A stretch of 33,879 bases of DNA, from positions 7,152 to 41,030 of the forward strand of contig FN649754.1 of assembly GCA_000310025.1 (NCBI GenBank), read 5' to 3'. This document shows positions 1 through 11,247 of the stretch, in pieces (the first letter of the stretch is position 1; each line of letters starts with the position of its first letter). This DNA comes from Ectocarpus siliculosus. Its lineage: Eukaryota; Sar; Phaeophyceae; Ectocarpales; Ectocarpaceae. The notes beneath the pieces are model-generated. The model saw nothing but the letters and a program-made list of their open reading frames with translations. It searched no databases and was not told the origin of the DNA. The translations under genes and the position numbers were made by a program.

Positions 1-189
1 GTAGACATGTCGATTTATGATTGCTATTATTCCACGGGGAACTGGGTGATGAGGGTCTGATTGGTAAATGTGGATGTCAATGGTAGAGTACCATTGGGGG
101 TCTCGGTATACTGAGACGACATTTTGTTAGGCCCAGCCAGTTGACGTGAAAGGGAACTTGGATTCTGGATGAGAGAGGGAAGCGACCGG

Positions 190-640
190 TGTCGCCCCCT
201 CGTTATTTGCCAGAGAGTTACCTTTCAGACTTCGTGGAAAATAATAATAAAAATGACACTTCGGAAAAATACAATAAAGTCGTACACGTATCAGCACGGG
301 ACGCGCCAATGAGTGGAAGCAACCGTGCTGCATGTGTGCTGTCAGCCTCAGCACCGGACGCGCCAACTAGTGGAAGCACCTGCGCTGTTGGCGAGTAGAG
401 TAACCGAATTCAACGCATCGGAAGGAAAAAGACCACAAATAATGTGTCAGTACGGGATGCGCCAATGAGTGGAAGCACCCGTGCTGCATATGTGATGTCA
501 GCCTCAGCACGGGACGCGCCAATGAGTGGAAGCACTCGTGCTGTTGGTGAGTAGAGTTAACCGATCTCACCGGAAAAAAAAAAAAAAGGCCGTACACGTA
601 TCAGCACGGGACGCGCCAATGTCATTGGCGCGAGGTATGT
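190..640. repeat. Minisatellite with AGTGGAAGCACCCGTGCTG-type units
   Basis: Irregular units of roughly 50-60 bases repeat the blocks GGGACGCGCCAATGAGTGG and AAGCACCCGTGCTG. CAGCACGGG and CCCGTGCTG within a unit are reverse complements. The same family recurs at 5881..6050. No gene is visible here. Confidence 0.7.
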
Positions 641-1173
641 AGGCGCAAACAGAGTTGTTGTCGCTGTTTGTCGCTGCTGCTGTTGTTGTTGCTGTTGGCT
701 TGACATAAAAATAATCGTTCCGGTCCCCTCTCAGTACCTTCTACGATCTGTACTAGTCCAACTGACACAGACGCCTTCCCTCGTCACAGAGTGCGGGGTC
801 TTTGTTTGGTGTGTACGTGAGGCACGGCGCGCTCGTTTTCGGTCTGTACTCTACGGGGTCTCTTGATATGTGATAGGGAGAAGGTGTTGATACGTCGGGC
901 CCCCTCGGTGCTCCGCATGGCATTCTCACTACCTCTCTCTTCTGTGGGCGTGGGTAATGTACGCGCCGCTTGAATCAACAACACATCTCTCTTCTCTTCA
1001 GGTGGCGCCCGTGCGATGAACCGTTGCCCACGCGACATGCCGGGAAGTTGTAACAATACCGATCCCACCCACAAGTTCCTCCCTGCCTACCTCCTCCTCC
1101 GTTGTCTCTCTCATCGTGCTTGATATTCCGTCGAAACACAATAATGTTTGGTTTATTTTTTGTTGTTCCTCAG

Positions 1174-3132
1174 GAAGAGGAGGTTACCATCTTCAATCAC
1201 GTGCTCCACATGCACGAGAACGGGCAGCGGATGGTGACACACCAGTACCGGGACGACGGCGAGGGCAACGAGGAGCTGATCCACACGACCGAAGTCGGGT
1301 ACTACTCCTTCCTGCAGGCCGGCGCGCACGTCGTAACCGTCAACGGCAGCGCCACCATCAAAGTGCGTGAACCGGATGATTATGTGATGACATCTCAGAC
1401 TTTCTCGACGAAACGGCGGGATGGTGATCATAGTGCCTCAGACTTGCTTCACGAGCGAACGGCATGATGATGATATGTAGTTTCTCGGGACTTCAGTCGT
1501 GCGTAGATCCATCCCCAACTGGCGTCGACTTATGAAATCTCCTTCCGTGGTCAGGTTGGTCAAGAAGGGCAACGCTACAGTACGACCCCTGGATCCTGGT
1601 GTACGCCGAAGGGACGAGTCTCAGGTTTTACCTTCACCCCGCCAGTCCATCCCAGGTTGTCCGAGAAATAGACCACCGTTCCATCGGTCGACGCACTTAC
1701 CGTTGGGGATATTCGGTTTGAGCCTGACCCCGCTTCCACCCGTCCCTGCGCGCCTACGCTCGAATTTTTCCAGAAAGGAGACAGTTTCACGACGCAGTGC
1801 ATGTACGACACGTCTCTCTCTTCGGTTGACCCGGCCAACGTAACGTTCGGTGAAGGGTCGGAACAAGAAATGTGAGTGGGTCTGGAATGGAACGGCGTTC
1901 ATCCCAGGGTCAGGTATTCACGGAGGAGAGCGGCACCGCGGGAGGTTTTCGTGTTTTCCCAAGGGGCCAAGCAGGGCGATATTTTCCTCGGAAGACTTAG
2001 CACGGAAGGGGCCGGACATTTTTTTCGTTAAGCTGATACGTAATGTCGCAGAGCGGAAACTAAAACGCTCCGCTTCGTATCCAAAACGTTGTCAATAACC
2101 ACTCCGTGAACACCGCAACTGCTGTTACAACGCACACCCTCGTCTGTCGACCCCGAGTTCGTCCAGATTTCATCCGTCCCCTTGGCTGCCATGTGATGAC
2201 GTCGCTCGGTCGCTTTACTTGTTGTTGTTTTCGTAGCCGCTCACGTTTTGCCGATTGCTAGGGCCCCGGCTTGACAGAAATGAACTAGGAGGTATTGTTC
2301 CCGAGCCGTTGTCCGCGCGATGCGTTTTCGAACACCTTTCGACCCTTACGTGAGCGTCTATGCAGACACTTGCTTCTTTTAACTCTGCCCACTAACGACT
2401 CCTCCTCTCCTCTTGTGCGTTGGACGACGCGCAGGTGCATCGACTACATCTTCTACTATCCTGATCAGAGACTGCCAGACGGGGGAGCGTGCGGGGTCTT
2501 CGCGTGCGATGGCGGCATTCTGGGCTATGCGGAGCTGGAAGCCGACTCCGACTTCAACCGCACGTTCGGGATAGTGGACACGTGCACCTCGAGCTTACCG
2601 GGGGAGGAGGTGGGGCGCAACACGGATTCCTTGTCAGATTCGACCGATTGTACACGACCAAGTATTAGAGAAATAAACCTGTATCGAAAGCTGTACCGAT
2701 GGGCGTGCAACGAAGAACACGATGAGGTTCCACACACCACGAACGAACGCGCGAGGGTGAACCGCTGGACCGTAGATAGTAGGTGTCGATTTTCTAGGGG
2801 TTCTGTTGCCCTTGTTCTCCGAGCAGTAAGGGTTTTTGTTCATCATAAATAAATGCGTCCTCACCCGTTCAGGCCTTAGGTACGTTTTGTCTTTCCCTGC
2901 TCCCCGGCTAGGTCCTGAACCCCACTGACAATCCCACCCCTCGCATATCGCGTGCCACTGGTCAGCACGTGCTAATATCCCCCCTTTCCCCCCACGCAAC
3001 ACCACGCCTCTTGGTTCTCAGGAGGGAAGCGACTCAAGCTCCTCGTCACGTGCGGCCCAGCCCCTGCTCGGACTGATGTTTGCGGTTTCCACTGTCATCG
3101 CAGCGCTCTCGCATGAGATTATCATGCCGTAG
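1174..3132 (+). CDS. 3' part of a DBH/PHM-like copper monooxygenase paralogue (last four exons)
   Basis: Exons 1174..1362, 1774..1871, 2435..2609 and 3022..3132 match exons 6-9 of the complete minus-strand gene at 25453..32873 in order, length and phase (189, 98 and 175 nt, then a terminal exon ending in TAG). Donors are GTGCGT, GTGAGT and GTGGGG; acceptors are all CAG. The piece encodes the C-terminal copper domain with the LHMHENG histidine pair and the QEMC methionine, two DACG/ACDGG-type Cys blocks, then a Ser-rich linker and a hydrophobic C-terminus. It differs from its counterpart at many residues yet has no stop or frameshift, so it may belong to a working paralogue. Exons for the signal peptide, DOMON and N-terminal copper domain are not visible to its left. 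Similarity to intron 5 of the complete gene begins near 800, and a minisatellite occupies 190..640. The 5' part could lie beyond the window edge or be lost. Confidence 0.75.
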
Positions 3133-4030
3133 ACTAGTAGCTGCCTGCAGAACACCTCGCCAATGGGTTCAGAATGCGTTTTCGGCTTGAAAAAGAAGTG
3201 GGCAATGTTTGTGTTGAGTCGGTGCCATGTCATCTATTCGAAGCGTGTGGCGTCAGCACGCTCATGCCATATCATTGGGTGAAGAGTTGTTTTATGATGC
3301 GCTGTCAATTTGCCGCCAAATTGCTGGCGTGGCCCGGGTGGTTCGCTGCCTTCGCAAGGGTCCACAAGTGACCCATGAAACGTTTTCCTGTCGTTGGAGA
3401 TCAAGGATTAGGAGGTAGGACGTGCAGTTGATAGAGGCGCGTTCATCACACCAACCACAATCACATTGCACGCAAACGCACGTGTCTGTTGTCCATGCGT
3501 ACGGGATTTCGGAGCAATTGCAGTACGTCGGTGGGTTAGGTGTCTTGGCTAATGTCAAGGCCGCTCAAGACCGAAACTATTCGTATTGTTGTGCTCCACT
3601 TTTTTTGAGTCACTCAGTACCTTCTAGTATCCGTTCTCGTCCAGCGGACCGACGGTCATGCACGGTTCTTGGTTGAATTTATAATTTGTGAAGCTCTTTC
3701 CAAACGCCAGGATCGATTACGACTCGCTTGGGGAGTCCCAGTCAGGGGCCATGCCGAGTCGGCCCTTCATGGTCATGATTGTTGAAAGTCAGTCTTGTAG
3801 GGGAGAGGCTAGGGAGGCTAGTCAGAAAGCCTTCCCCTCGTCGATATTTTTAGTCACATTTCAATTGGGTGGGGTGCGGACAAAGTCCGGGTTTCGGCTC
3901 CGGTTTGGACTCTTCTCACCAACGGGCACGAGAACAATTCTGTACGGTGTACGCTCAGGCTAGGGTGCGGCAAGAAGTTTCGTGTACATAGAATAGATGT
4001 ATGTCTCAACAAGGGTGTACGCATAGTCTA
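2043..4030 (+). repeat. Segmental duplication, copy A
   Basis: This stretch (end of intron 7, last two exons and about 900 bases of 3' flank of the DBH-like paralogue) aligns in direct orientation with 21456..23437 with scattered substitutions and small indels. The 3' flank (3133..4030) holds no recognised gene. A short open frame from 3227 that contains LGEELFYDALSICRQIAG is present in both copies but is unassigned. Confidence 0.85.
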
Positions 4031-5048
4031 CTAGGGGTAAGGATTGGCCCCCCGCCCCCCAATGGGGCTGGGGGCCAACATCCAGGACGGATGGTGGTGA
4101 GTGTCCGGGAGGAAGGAAAGAAGAAGAGGGGAGAGAATTTTGTAGGGGCGGGAAGAAGGGACGGTGTTGGGAGAGGCAAGGAAGTGGTGAAGAATTTCGG
4201 CACTCGACGAGCGCGCGGTCCCATCGGGGGTGAAAGGGACATGTCAGTCCGTAGGATTGTCTATCGGAATCGAAAAGCCGAAAAATCGAGGTATTATACA
4301 TTATGTACATAACGATGGAGTAGGTCGACGAGGAAGATACGAAGAGAGGAAATTGCACCCCACATTCGAAGTTCGAAGTCGGTGTGAAAACCGCGGCAAG
4401 GAAGGAGTGCGAAGGAAAAAGAAAAGAAAAGGGGACGTCGACGTTTGCGTCGTGGAACGATCCTTCCGTATAGCGCAGGTACTCACCAATGTAAGACGGG
4501 GAGGTAAAATACCCATCGTGAAAGTCAAACCGCAGGTCATAACCGCATATGACTCATGCGCGGAGAAATTACCACGGAGACTTATCAACAAGAAGTTTGA
4601 AGGGCGGCTGAGAAGGTTTGAAGACACATATACTTAAACGACGATGGCAAGCGCAAAGTCAAAACTTAAACTTCACAAGAAGAAAAATGCATACAAAAAA
4701 GAAAAGGCCGGATGCCGACCTATGGCTCTCTCGGAATGAAGGGATTCCCACAAATTCCAACAGATCATCCACAAATAAGTAAGTACGGGCATATGAGGGT
4801 ACTGGGTAGAGAGAGATCGGAACGGTTTTTAATAATGTGAAGACACAACAACAATGACGAAGGTCGACCCGTCCTGCGTCGTTCGGTGTAAAATGATAAA
4901 TAAGTGCGAAAGATGGACTGCGTAAAGATCCAGCGGTCTTTTTCGGCAGTGGCAAAGAAATATGCAACCACATGTATGTCGAAAAAAAAAACAAGTTGAG
5001 CGGGATACCGTACGACATAGAACACCGCCTTCTCTGTTGCTGCAGGCA
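4031..5048. other. No gene recognised; purine-skewed non-coding stretch
   Basis: From about 4080 to 4450 the plus strand is rich in G and A (many GGAAG, AAGAAG runs), giving long but compositionally biased reading frames on both strands. I see no conserved protein motif, RNA gene or repeat boundary. Confidence 0.4.
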
Positions 5049-5245
5049 GGTTTGCTTCCACAACCCGGGAACCAAACCCACTCTTCTTGTATTTCGGCCT
5101 ACAAGACTCCAATCGACGCAAGCATCGGTAGGAGAGTGCGTGGCAGATGCCGTACAGCACAACTCCACTCTCCTACGACATCTATGTACAGTTAGTTGTA
5201 CTGCTGTCGTTGTAGCACCATGTGGAAGATCTCCGAGGGGTCCTC
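5049..5245 (+). repeat. Degenerate direct duplication, copy A
   Basis: The run beginning TTGCTTCCACAACCCGGGA and containing CTACAAGACTCCAATC and CTATGTACAGT recurs in the same order at 5509..5705 with many substitutions and indels. No protein assignment is possible. Confidence 0.55.
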
Positions 5246-5508
5246 CTGCGCGGTAACCACAACAACATGGCGAGAGTTCTACGTGTACCTACCTGTCGTC
5301 GACACATACATACATGTGGCAGCCGCACGACACACGAACGGATGTTTGCATCGCATTGTACTATGGTTCGCCGTGGCAGGAAGTATCCCATCCAGTTAGG
5401 TCGTTGCGGTAGTACGCGGACGTCGTTCGGCGTCTAGTCCATACTGCTGTAGCAAAAACACAGCAGTAATTGAGCTACAGTATGCATGCAATTTTTTGCT
5501 CTGGTTCA

Positions 5509-5705
5509 CTTTTGCCTCCACAACCCGAGAATCTCACGGCTGTCTGTATCTCGACCTACAAGACTCCAATCAACAAACCAGCACTGGCAGAAGTGCGTGA
5601 AAGATGCTATGACAGCACAACTAAGTCGACACTCGTGCGACTTCTATGTACAGTCGCGTCTGATCCATACTGCTGTAGAAATGTGGAAGGTTGTGTTGTA
5701 CAACC
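5509..5705 (+). repeat. Degenerate direct duplication, copy B
   Basis: Counterpart of 5049..5245, sharing CCACAACCCG.GAA, CCTACAAGACTCCAATC, GACAGCACAACT-like and TTCTATGTACAGT blocks in the same order. Confidence 0.55.
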
Positions 5706-5880
5706 TGGTGTTTTGTCAGAACGGTTAGAAAGATCAAAGGGGGCACCGTAGGTAAGAGAGAATTGATAGATGGGTAGGCATGTGTAACGGAAAGAAAAGA
5801 AAAAGAAAGAGATGCACCTTGCTCACAACAGAAGAAACATCTGAACGAAAGAGCAAGACAACAAACAAACAAGAAGAGAT

Positions 5881-6050
5881 GAGTGGAAGCACCCGTGCTG
5901 CATATGTGTTGTCAGTTTCAGCAACGGACGCGCCAATGAGTGGAAGCACCCGCGCTGTTGGCAAGTGGAGTTCACCGTATCCAACGCATCGATAAAAAAC
6001 AACACGTATCAGCACTGGACGCGCCAATGAGCGGAAGCACCCGCGTCGCT
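5881..6050. repeat. Second block of the AGTGGAAGCACCCG minisatellite
   Basis: Three units with GCCAATGAGTGGAAGCACCC and CCGTGCTG-type blocks match the array at 190..640. It is followed directly by a different satellite. Confidence 0.65.
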
Positions 6051-6104
6051 GGCGAACTGGGGTTCCCCGAATCCAAGGTTGAAAAAAACAAATAAAAAAA
6101 TCCA

Positions 6105-6690
6105 AGGGTATGTTCTGTAGGGTCTGTAACTTTCTGTAGGGTATCCGAAGTTGTCACAGAACTCACAGAACTATCGGGTAGGTATTGGAAGTGTCACAGA
6201 ACTCCACAGATATAATCGGGTTTGTGAGAAGGTCGTACAGAACCCACAGAACATTTCGGGTAGGTTCACAAATCTCTACAGACGTTTTCTGTACTACTGT
6301 ACTGTCGTGTCACAGAACTCGCAGAAGTTTTCTGTAGGGTATTGAAAGTGCAACAGATCTCACAGAAATATCCGGTATTGTAACGCAAGTGCCACAGAAC
6401 TCAACAGAAAAAATCGGGTTTATGCCAAGGTCGTACAGAACTCACAGAACCTCGCGGGTAGGTTATCCAATGCTCACAGAAGTTTTCTGTAGGGTATTGG
6501 AGCGTCGCCGAAGTCACATTTTCTGTATCGTATTGTAGCATCACAGACGTCACAGAAGTGTCCGTAGGGTTTTCAAGTGTGACAGAACTCACAGACGCTT
6601 TCTGTAGGGTATTGCAAGTGTGACATAACTCGTCTGTAACGTTCTGTAGGGTATTGCAAGTGTCACAGAACAGAAAATAGGGGGTATTTA
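6105..6690. repeat. Degenerate satellite of ACAGAA / TTCTGTAGGGTATT units
   Basis: About ten irregular units alternate (G)TCACAGAACTCACAGAA with TTCTGTAGGGTATTG.AAGTGT. ACAGAA and TTCTGT are reverse complements, so the strand can fold back repeatedly. The last unit runs into a GGGGTATT..AATACCCC inverted pair (about 6682..6719). Confidence 0.7.
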
Positions 6691-7625
6691 AGCATGTTGC
6701 TCAAATGAGAGAATACCCCAGGTATTAACCCTTACGTGGCTGGGTTAATTTGATTTTTCTTATTTTATTTTCCCCACAACTGGCTCTCTGCGGTCAAAGA
6801 CCTTCCAAGCATGCGTGTACGCCCGTAAATCACGGCGGCAAGGATGGTGCAGCAGTGGGCCCATGTGTGGGGCACACAGGGATGGGGGCGCGGTATATGT
6901 AAGAGTGGCGAACAGGAGTACAGTAGTACTACTACTGCTGTACAGCAGTAGTAGCAGTTTTGCGGAGAGAAATAGACTGTGCAGCAGCAGTAGTTCCTGA
7001 GCAGATGTGCATGCCTGTCTCCGACAGTAACCGTCCGCACACAGGATGTACCTGTGCAAGCAATACCTGTTGGCACATCTTTTCCACCTCATCCTTGGAC
7101 AGAGCATAGGGCAAGCGCATATATATGCTAGCGGCGCTAGATGCGAAGACGCTAACGGGAGACCGCCTCACAGAAGCGCCAGATCGACGGGAAAAAAAAC
7201 AGCGGCCCGCTCATCAGAGAATCGAGAGCATCATCCACTATCGCACAAAATGCATAAAAATCGTGATAAGTACTCTGTACTACAAATAGAGAGCTGTGAT
7301 CGGAGCTGTGATCGGAGCTGTAGTCCCGAACACCCTTCCTTGCCTTTGAGTGAAATTTTGCGCACAGCAGACGAACCACCCTTCACTCCCAATACTGGGA
7401 ACCACACGCACCGCAACCACAACAACATCAACCACCGACGCAGTACGTTAGCATCGGCTCCGGTGTACGCTTTCTCTGCTCTCCCCCGCGGATACGGCAC
7501 CGGGTTGATCAGATGTTCAGGGGCTGTATGTACCCTCCGATGGTATTGTGCGTTTGAATCTTAGACTACAGCAGTATAGGTAGGCAGTAGATTGGATCTG
7601 GCAGGATATCTGCCCCACGTCAGAG
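6691..7625. other. No gene recognised; contains a perfect palindrome
   Basis: Several short overlapping frames occur but none has a recognisable domain. A perfect 26-base palindrome lies at 6929..6954, and a short GAGCTGTGATCG direct repeat near 7293..7320. The 3' end abuts the target duplication of an LTR element. Confidence 0.4.
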
Positions 7626-7630
7626 AGATG

Positions 7631-7867
7631 TGTTAGTATACCCTTGTAAGTGTGTTGAAGATGATGATATCACTTGTATTTAGGACAACAGACACGATCA
7701 GGACGCGGCGGGAGAGAGAGAGTGCCACGACACAGCAAGCACTCCCGCAGGGTCAAGCCCCGTGGATCAACCATGAAACCAACCCAGGGGACTATCAATT
7801 CCTATCTGCGTAGCCAATTCCTACAGTCCCGTTGGAATATACTCATCCGCTCATGCACACACGAACA
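7631..7867 (-). repeat. LTR of the minus-strand element (3' LTR in element orientation)
   Basis: 237 bp, TG..CA ends, preceded by AGATG; nearly identical to 11821..12057 with about four substitutions seen by eye. Confidence 0.85.
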
Positions 7868-9904
7868 CCCTCCCCGGTTCTTTACGCTAGTAACTAACCA
7901 CTAGTGGGCATGCACACGCCGGATGTGACGAAAACCCAGATGGACAAAAAACCAACGCGAAAAAAATAACAGGGGGAAACCCGGCCTCCGGGTCAAAACC
8001 CCCACCAATATTCACCGTTCCACCACATACTGTCACTGTTGCGCTACCAGAGCAAGATCAATACATGCATAATACCAGTCGCGCCAGACCCCACGCTTGG
8101 AATCTACATCTACAAACGTTGGCGGCGTGCTATCATATTCTTCCTGCATGAAGTACCAAGATCATAATTTTATCGACCAATAAAACACGAAAAAAAAAAC
8201 GAAACCGTGTTTTCTTGAACATATATGGAGGCGTTTTTCCCCGAAAGCGTGAAAAGAAGGAGTCGGGTTTTTTGGGGGCTTGCTCTTTTAACGTTTTCGT
8301 GTTTTTGACAGAAGCATCGGACAAGCGCACCGCGGACGCTGTAACATCACGGAGAACGCTAGAAAGACCTGCCAGACTCACGTCCAGGCCTGTCTGTTGT
8401 GGAGATGGACAAGCGGCAGAAGCGGCGTTCAGTCCGTTCTTGGTCCAAAACTAGACATTGCGTGGTGCTCTCGTCTTCAACTGCTGCTGTTGGTGCTGGG
8501 GAATGTTTTTCGATCACACATCGCAAACACGGAAACAGTAGAACGAGTACAGCAGCACCACCAAGACCTCCAAAGCGCTGATTCCTTCGGTTCGGCTGTC
8601 TATATGATACCATCTCCCGGCGCCGTGCTGCTTCGTGGGTATTGGGTGCTTGGGTGCTGCTCAATAAGGTGTGTGAGAGACGTGTGCCACCTCACCAAAA
8701 TGCCGTTGGAAAAATTGCGGCGAGATGATCTGTTTTTGGTCGGACACATCAACATCAATCCACGGCGCCACGCAGCAGTAGAGCAACAGGGCCTCCAACA
8801 CGCTAATTCTTTCGGATTGGCCATCTATATGATGCTGGCCGTCAGCGCGGCTGCCGCCCTATGATTGTTGAGCTCGTCTACCTTTGGATAGGTGGTGGTC
8901 AAAGATGGGAGTCGCAACCGTGAAAAATGAGCTGGCAAACTGAAGAAATCGCAAGCAACACCCAGGTTGCGACACTCTGCCGTGCGCCTGTTGTTGCTGA
9001 AAACTGAAAACAGCAGGCCGGGTGGACGGGATCTTTCTAAGTGTGTTGTCCTCTGTGCCGGGTGCTGCTTATTGCGCTTTTATCGCTGCTCTATGGTGAG
9101 CAATACCATGTCAACCTGTTGTGTGCCGAGCAAAGCGTGTATTCAGGGAAGGAAACGTACTTTTTGCGATGACATCACGTAAAGAACAAGCAAAAAAAAG
9201 TCGGGTTTTCTTTTAACCGTTCCGTTTAAAAAAAGACCGATTTCGACGTTGCGTTAATAATAACCCTAACCCTGTTTCCAACAACGGCCTATCCCGATTC
9301 TTGGTAAGCAATAGCGTAAGACTATCCTGAGGAGTTGGTTCAAACAACTACCATGCGACTGCACTACTGCCTGTTCTTCAAACAAACATCATCAGACAAA
9401 CATCGAAATCGCCCCCCCTCGCTGACGCAACGCGGCGCACCGGGGCATAAGGCAATCATCCAACATTTTCTGAGCGACACACAACCGGCATGCATTTTTC
9501 GACAATCCTCTGTTCTCGTCGACGTACGACACCGGTGTCCCAAATTTTCCTCATACGTTCCTTCAGCGGTTCCAACAGTATCCCATATTCCTTCACATTT
9601 CGCAACCTGGAGAACGGCCCCACGTGGCCGCAATCAAGAAGTTTCAACCAAATGACTACCAGGAAAATACTGAACATGTGGACGCGAACGCCTCCGAGAA
9701 ACACGGAACACCCTCCCTGGCTCTTCAACCAAAGTGCACTCATGACAACTATCGAGGATTACCAGCTTCGCTACGAATACCATCAAACATCAAATACCGT
9801 CAAGAAAGAAGTGCCAATCGAGCACTGTGATGCGTGTTGCTCCCCTCCCAGCGCTCGTCCCGGCCTGTAGCCTCGCCAGAAAAGGAGTTCCCGTTTTAGC
9901 ACCA

Positions 9905-10180
9905 CGATGCAAGTACCCTCCCCCCTCACGCTCCTCCCGACGTGCCGCGGGGTTTCCCCTCACGCCCTTTCCGGCGTGCCACGGGGCTGCTTCGATTTTC
10001 TCCCCCCCCCTCACGCCCCGTCCGACGCGCAATGGGGCCTTAGAGTTCCCCCCCCCCCCTCGCGCCCCGTCCGACGCGCCATGGGGCCTTTGATCTTTTC
10101 CCCCCCTCGCGCCCCGCCCGACGCGCCACGGGGCTAATGTTTACCTCCCCCCCACGCCCTCCCGACGCGCCATGGGGCTG
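9905..10180. repeat. Roughly 47-50-bp C-rich tandem units
   Basis: Irregular units repeat CGCCCCGTCCGACGCGCCAT followed by GGGGC and a run of Cs. They lie directly next to the 66-bp array in the same LTR element. Confidence 0.65.
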
Positions 10181-10186
10181 CATTGA

Positions 10187-10516
10187 TTGTTGCCCTCCCG
10201 CGCCCCTCCCGTCGCAGCTGCGAGCACACGGCCCTCCCGCGGTGTTATTTGGTTGTTGCCCTCCCACGCCCCTCCCGTCGCAGCTATGAGCACACACCCC
10301 TCCCGCCGTGTTATTTGGATGTCGCCCTCCCGCGTCCCTCCCGTCGCAGCTATGAGCACACGGCCCTCCCGCCGTGTTATTTGGTTGTTACCCTCCCGCG
10401 CCCCTTCCGTCGCGGCTGTGGGCACACGACCGTGTCGCCGTGTTCTCTGAATGTTGCCCCCCCACGCCCCTTCCGTCGCGGCTATGGGCACACGGCCTTG
10501 CGGCCGGTTTTCTGTG
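10187..10516. repeat. 66-bp tandem array, five units
   Basis: Units start at about 10187, 10253, 10319, 10385 and 10451 with a partial one after. Each holds CCCTCCCGCGCCCCTCCCGT, GCAGCTATGAGCACACGGCC-like and GTGTTATTTGG blocks. Because 66 is a multiple of 3, several frames stay open through the array; this is not evidence of coding. Confidence 0.8.
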
Positions 10517-11026
10517 AGTCCACCCTCCCACGCTGCTGCAATGGTACCATCTTCACCATCTCCTGCTGCTGCTGTTGTGTGTGGATGGAGCGCGCGCAGT
10601 GACTCGCGCGGCTATGATGTATTTCCTCCGCCTCTTCTTGCAAGGCCTCACGTGCTACATCCAGCTCCTCGTCATCGCTCGCCACCACGATCGCCAGGAC
10701 TGCCTACAGGGTCTGCACGATACTGACCGATGCCCCCGCTTGTTGCACCGATATTATCGACTGCCTCACCCCACCGTGTCTTTCTTCCCATGGTCCCACG
10801 ATTAGCTTCACCTGGTTGCTTTGATGGTGCATCGACGGCGTCGTGGGGATGCATGCTGCCCCAGCTCTCTAGACGCAAGCACTTTCCCGCGGTCGACAGG
10901 CACACTTGGTGTGCCGTCTGCGGCACCCCCTCCAGCGCCGCACAGCTCTTCTCGACGTGATGAGTACGTTGCTTTGACTCTTCGGCAAGTGCCTCGAGCG
11001 GCGGCTGCATCTCTACCAGCGTTGCC

Positions 11027-11247
11027 TACCGTATATGACACAAGATAACACACCCCCTGGACCGATTTTCAAAGATCGATTACTCCACGACGAAGAGGAT
11101 GCATAAACGAAACAATACATTTTCGAAAACCTCTCGACGAGACGGTTCCAACGCCGCCGTTTTCGGCGCTGTGACTCTTCCTGCTGTTGAGAAATCGAGC
11201 TTTGAAAATCGGCCCAGGGGGTGTGTTATCTTGTGTCATATACGGTA
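11027..11247. repeat. Long inverted repeat inside the LTR element
   Basis: Arms 11027..11081 and 11193..11247 are reverse complements with only a few mismatches (core TACCGTATATGACACAAGAT), separated by about 110 bases. One arm falls in the gag-like frame. Confidence 0.8.

Noticed and set aside
784-1074. 96-codon minus-strand frame
   Set aside because: It overlaps sequence homologous to intron 5 of the monooxygenase gene and has no conserved protein content.
3960-4358. 132-codon minus-strand frame rich in Pro and Ser
   Set aside because: Explained by purine/pyrimidine strand bias; the overlapping frames are equally open.
4659-5168. 169-codon minus-strand frame with a hydrophobic end
   Set aside because: A competing overlapping frame is equally open and it covers the edge of a degenerate duplication; no domain seen.
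10141-10491. Repetitive minus-strand frame with GRVLIAATGG-type units
   Set aside because: Produced by the 66-bp tandem array; other frames over the same DNA are open too.
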